64,000 bases of DNA from Hirsutella rhossiliensis (taxonomy: Eukaryota > Ascomycota > Sordariomycetes > Hypocreales > Ophiocordycipitaceae). Each line of letters starts with the position of its first letter. Positions within the stretch are counted from its first letter, which is position 1. Below, in pieces: positions 61,618-64,000 of the stretch. The stretch covers positions 186,001 through 250,000 of the forward strand of contig NW_025408688.1 in assembly GCF_020360975.1 (NCBI RefSeq). Direction: 5' to 3'. Under the pieces are notes generated by a model. The model was not told the origin of the DNA. It did no database searches and saw nothing but the letters and a program-made list of their open reading frames with translations. The position numbers were made by a program, and so were the translations under genes.

Positions 61618-62092
61618 TGGCTGATTCTATTCCTTCGACGAAAGCTTGCAGAACTGCAAGCAGAAGAAGCCGGCAGATCAATTCATATCGAAGAAAAAAT
61701 CTTCCATATCATATGGAGGACTTACGGCTCACAGTCTCGACTGCAGGAATCGGCGAGCCTCACGCGCCTCTAAGCGTACGGCAGAACAAGCTGAGTTATC
61801 CCCGATACGTCGACAAGGATTGCCATTATTAGACTTGCAACTAGGTACACCAATTGTGTTACAGGAACCTATTCTGCTGGGAACACCAATTGCCATGTCA
61901 ACAGGAGCAGTCGCTCTGGCGCCGATTACTTCCCGTCCGAGTCCCTCGATTGCATCTCAAGAAGGCGTACGACTTGTAACGCCGATCGAGTCTCCGGTAT
62001 CGAGTGCTATTTGGCCGAGACCAGCCCAGGGAAGACACTCTCACTCACCTCTGCCGCTGCGTCAGGCGGCTCTCGAACGCCCAGTCATATAA
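61618..62092 (+). pseudogene. Cys-rich N-terminal domain remnant, unrecognised (possibly transposon)
   Basis: ATG 61618 (MADSIPSTKACR) needs a one-base shift near 61650 to read a zinc-binding-like C-R-x-C-K-Q-K-K-P-x-D-Q-F ... L-D-C-R-N-R-R-A pattern. A Pro/Ser-rich tail with repeated 'LGTPI' and 'ITSRPSP' follows to a stop at 62092. Such CxxC...CxxC N-terminal domains precede Helitron or other large transposon proteins in fungi, but this is only a resemblance. It points toward the minus-strand fragment at 62282-62957. Confidence 0.35.
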
Positions 62093-62281
62093 CGTCGAGA
62101 TTTCGAGCTTCCAGATTCTGACTGGATGGGTGATATGTCGCACTGCCCATTGTCGGACCGTTGCTCCATTCTACACTGGGTTTCGTACGGCGCCACTCGT
62201 ACGAAGGCGTGACTCTACCGTTAGCTGTGACAAGCCGCAGACCGAGCTTCGTACTGGCCTGCAGAACAAAGATCCTGACTC

Positions 62282-62957
62282 TCACCTGTTCCTGCGTGAT
62301 CTCGGCCTCGTCGTGGCTGTTGGTCGTGAACATCGGAAAAAAGCAGGATTGTCGGGCAGGACTGAAAGGACCATAAGATAGTTACTGAAATGGGAGAGAA
62401 AACAAGTTACTTGGGCAATTCCTTCGGCCTGTTCCATCTCCTGAGGAACTTTTTCCATCGCCTTTTCCGAAAGAGCTTTGCCCTTATTGCTGTCCAACTC
62501 ATCAACTGAATACCATCCTTGACCCTCCATAAAAAACTGCGCTCCCGCCGCAACTTTCCAGTTTGATATCTCTCCTGGTCTCTTCCTACCATATTTCGCG
62601 TACAATTATTTCCATTCGGCGAATGGCGTCCACCACGTTGCCGTCCTCGGGCAGTTGGCTCAGTCACTCGTTGTCGATGACGATGCATCGATATCCAGGA
62701 TGATGATGGCGGAGGTAGTCAAGCCATATCATAACCGCCTGGCGGCGCACACGGAACTGACGGGTAAATTGCCGGCTCAGATTGGCTTGTGATGACGTGT
62801 TGGCAGGACGCAGCAACACCGTGTTCAACTCCCGCGGCAGAAGCGGGAGCTGGTTGTACACCAAGCCAACTTCGCGAAGAAAGTGAACGACATGCCCCCG
62901 ATACTTGTACTGCTGCCCTCGCACCAGCATGATGTTCACAACTTGCCTGCTAGGCAA
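62282..62957 (-). pseudogene. Helitron-like N-domain fragment of a different family
   Basis: Minus frame 62957-62664 reads 'YKYRGHVVHFLREVGLVYNQL', 'LPRELNTVLLRPANTS' and 'RRQAVMIWLDYLRHHHPGYR', then after a frameshift 'RRMEIIVRDKYGRKRPGE'. Order and spacing match the N-terminal Helitron helicase-like domain (H-V-x-x-F ... LP..L ... V.R..V..WL..L...P.Y), but it is not close to copies A-D. GTAACTTG near 62410 followed by TTTCAG may be an intron. The Rep and helicase are absent. Confidence 0.55.
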
Positions 62958-63072
62958 CCGCTACTGCGTAATCACGCGACGGACCTTTCATTTGTGTATA
63001 AAGAGCTGCACAACTCCGTGCGTTCGTTCATTCACTTCTTGTTCTTTAGATAATTCTCATCAATTGCCTGAT
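62946..63072 (+). repeat. Second copy of the RepHel D 5' promoter block
   Basis: Matches 53088-53215: CTACTGCGTAATCACGCGACG, TATAAAG at 62997-63003, 'GAGCTGCACAACTCCGTGCG' and 'TTCTTGTTCTTTAGATAATTC', ending at an ATG-containing GATGCCAT. It marks the 5' end of another element of that Helitron family running to the right. Confidence 0.7.
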
Positions 63073-63429
63073 GCCATCTCTGACCCGTGTGGAGCCAATT
63101 GTCTGACAGTATTCGATTGCCGATGCGGATGGGTCATCTCGGCTTTAGGTGGGCGAAGGCTCTAATGACATGGCCTGTAGCTACCTGCTTTGCCTTGAGG
63201 AACGAAAGGTTCTTCCTTCCGCGTCCTTCGCCACACCTCCACATCCTCTACCCCCTACGCACGGACCGCATGCCGCTCCGTGCCCACCAGCCACTCTTCA
63301 CCGCCACCTGTTCTTTTCCCCACCAACCTTCCTGTTCCTGCTGCCCGTTCCCCCGCTCCCGCCCCGGTCCCACTCTCCGGGGCCAACTCTCCTTCTCGTA
63401 CCGATTGTTCACAGCCATCACCGTGCACC
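63073..63429. other. Leader between promoter block and gene start
   Basis: Contains GCCTTGAGGAACGAAAGG at 63191-63208, identical to the right arm of the hairpin at 12812-12828, and a C-rich stretch. An open frame extends upstream of the chosen ATG to 63280. Confidence 0.4.
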
Positions 63430-64000
63430 ATGCCACGAGAACACCCCGTCACGGTCTCGCCCGAGGAGGTTCGCCGCACTTTGGGTGATCTTGAATCGCA
63501 GAGATCCCAGCAGCGCCGTTCCTATCAACGACCTTCACCGCTTATCAGGGTTCCCCACGACGAGATCCTCCGCGTCTTGCACGATATGGACCGCCAGCGC
63601 GCCGAAGAACGATCCCGCCGCCGTGAAGCTCAATTCCAATATACCGCACACACGCAACAGCCGAACAACCCATCCCCGAGACGACCCGAGAAGAGCAAGC
63701 GCCTCCACTCCACCTCCAACGCAGCCAAAACACTCCCTAGAAGACAAACGCAGCTGCCAGCGACTGCATCACCGAGACGACCTAGAGAGGGCTATCACCC
63801 TCCACTCCACCTCCCACGCGGCTAAGGCGCTCCTCCAAAGACACGCGCAGCCGCCGGCCGCTCCATCGCCGAAACGACACAGAGAAGAGGAGACACCTCC
63901 CACTCCACCCCACGCAGCCAACGCGCTCCTCCAAAAGACACACGCAGACGCCGGCCTCTCCATCACCGAGTCGATCCAGGGCGGAACAACCGCTTCGCCC
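63430..64000 (+). pseudogene. Helitron protein N-terminus with Pro-rich repeats, runs off the edge
   Basis: ATG 63430 (MPREHPVTVSPEEVRRTLGDL) gives an Arg/Gln-rich helical region ('EILRVLHDMDRQRAEERSRRREAQFQ') and then Pro-rich repeats ending at a stop at 63825. The same repeat type (SPRRPRE...PPLHLP, or PTPPPTQPK in frame) forms the N-terminus of RepHel copy D. The open frame stops within the repeats while the repeat DNA continues to the window edge, so a frameshift inside the array is likely. Confidence 0.5.
63655..64000 (+). repeat. About 97-bp tandem repeat in the Helitron N-terminal coding region
   Basis: Units start at about 63655, 63751, 63848 and 63945, each with 'CATC(C/A)CCGA(G/A)ACGACC..GAGA' and 'CCTCCACTCCACC(T/-)CC(A/C)ACGC' and 'CTCC(A/-)AAAGACA'. 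Three full units and part of a fourth are visible before the edge. Confidence 0.8.

Overview
The window reads as a transposon-rich accessory region from a filamentous ascomycete, probably a sordariomycete of hypocrealean type. That placement is an inference. It rests on short GT...CTAAC/CTGAC...AG introns of 45-77 nt, Tad1-like LINEs, Fot1/pogo, Restless-like hAT and copia/gypsy relics, Helitron RepHel genes with fungal gene structure, a fungal MYND-finger protein and a secreted 'up-regulated in Daf-2'-type protein. I see no rRNA, intact tRNA, CRISPR array or bacterial operon. Almost every coding region is mobile-element derived and most are frameshifted. The best intact host-type gene is a secreted amidase (50214-51854, minus).

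Layout. 1-4140: LINE and Helitron scraps, a degenerate LTR, a solo LTR with a 5-bp target duplication, a LINE ORF1 relic, and a minus-strand pseudogene resembling the SAGA subunit Spt3 with RIP-like stop codons. 4368-8500: a copia element with 5' LTR, a primer site matching the initiator-Met anticodon arm, gag, protease and integrase, but no reverse transcriptase. 8500-12830: relic copy 1 of a Helitron family (RepHel N-terminus on minus, divergent accessory gene on plus), split by an LTR-like insertion at 9532-10333. 13026-23400: Helitron copy 2, with a degenerate but nearly full-length RepHel (minus), a divergent two-exon accessory gene (plus), a MYND-finger gene and a terminal hairpin. 23957-30664: two tandem, very GC-rich, truncated RepHel copies. 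31048-39350: pogo, LINE and hAT fragments, a pogo gene whose intron holds a solo LTR, and a pogo/LINE breakpoint. 39509-44558: a complete hAT with a complete pogo nested inside. 44787-45889: a short deleted hAT. 46565-49397: a complete pogo with 97-bp terminal inverted repeats. 49488-52741: LINE scrap, the amidase, and a second LTR-like composite. 53088-58350: a fourth RepHel (plus), truncated and abutting a gypsy 3' end. 60136-61382: an LTR placed 20 bp upstream of the Daf-2-type gene. 61618-64000: Helitron-type N-terminal fragments and the start of another Helitron with a 97-bp coding repeat, running off the edge.

Three things stand out. (1) A Helitron family carries a conserved, divergently transcribed two-exon accessory gene beside RepHel, in two copies, perhaps encoding an OB-fold-like DNA-binding protein. 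(2) Two unrelated LTR/U3 modules are joined to the same nearly identical 308-bp primer-site leader, and both composites are flanked by perfect 5-bp target duplications. (3) A RepHel intron sits at the same position in four diverged copies. Terminal repeats and target-site duplications were read by eye from the sequence. Family names rest on motif recognition, not on a database search.
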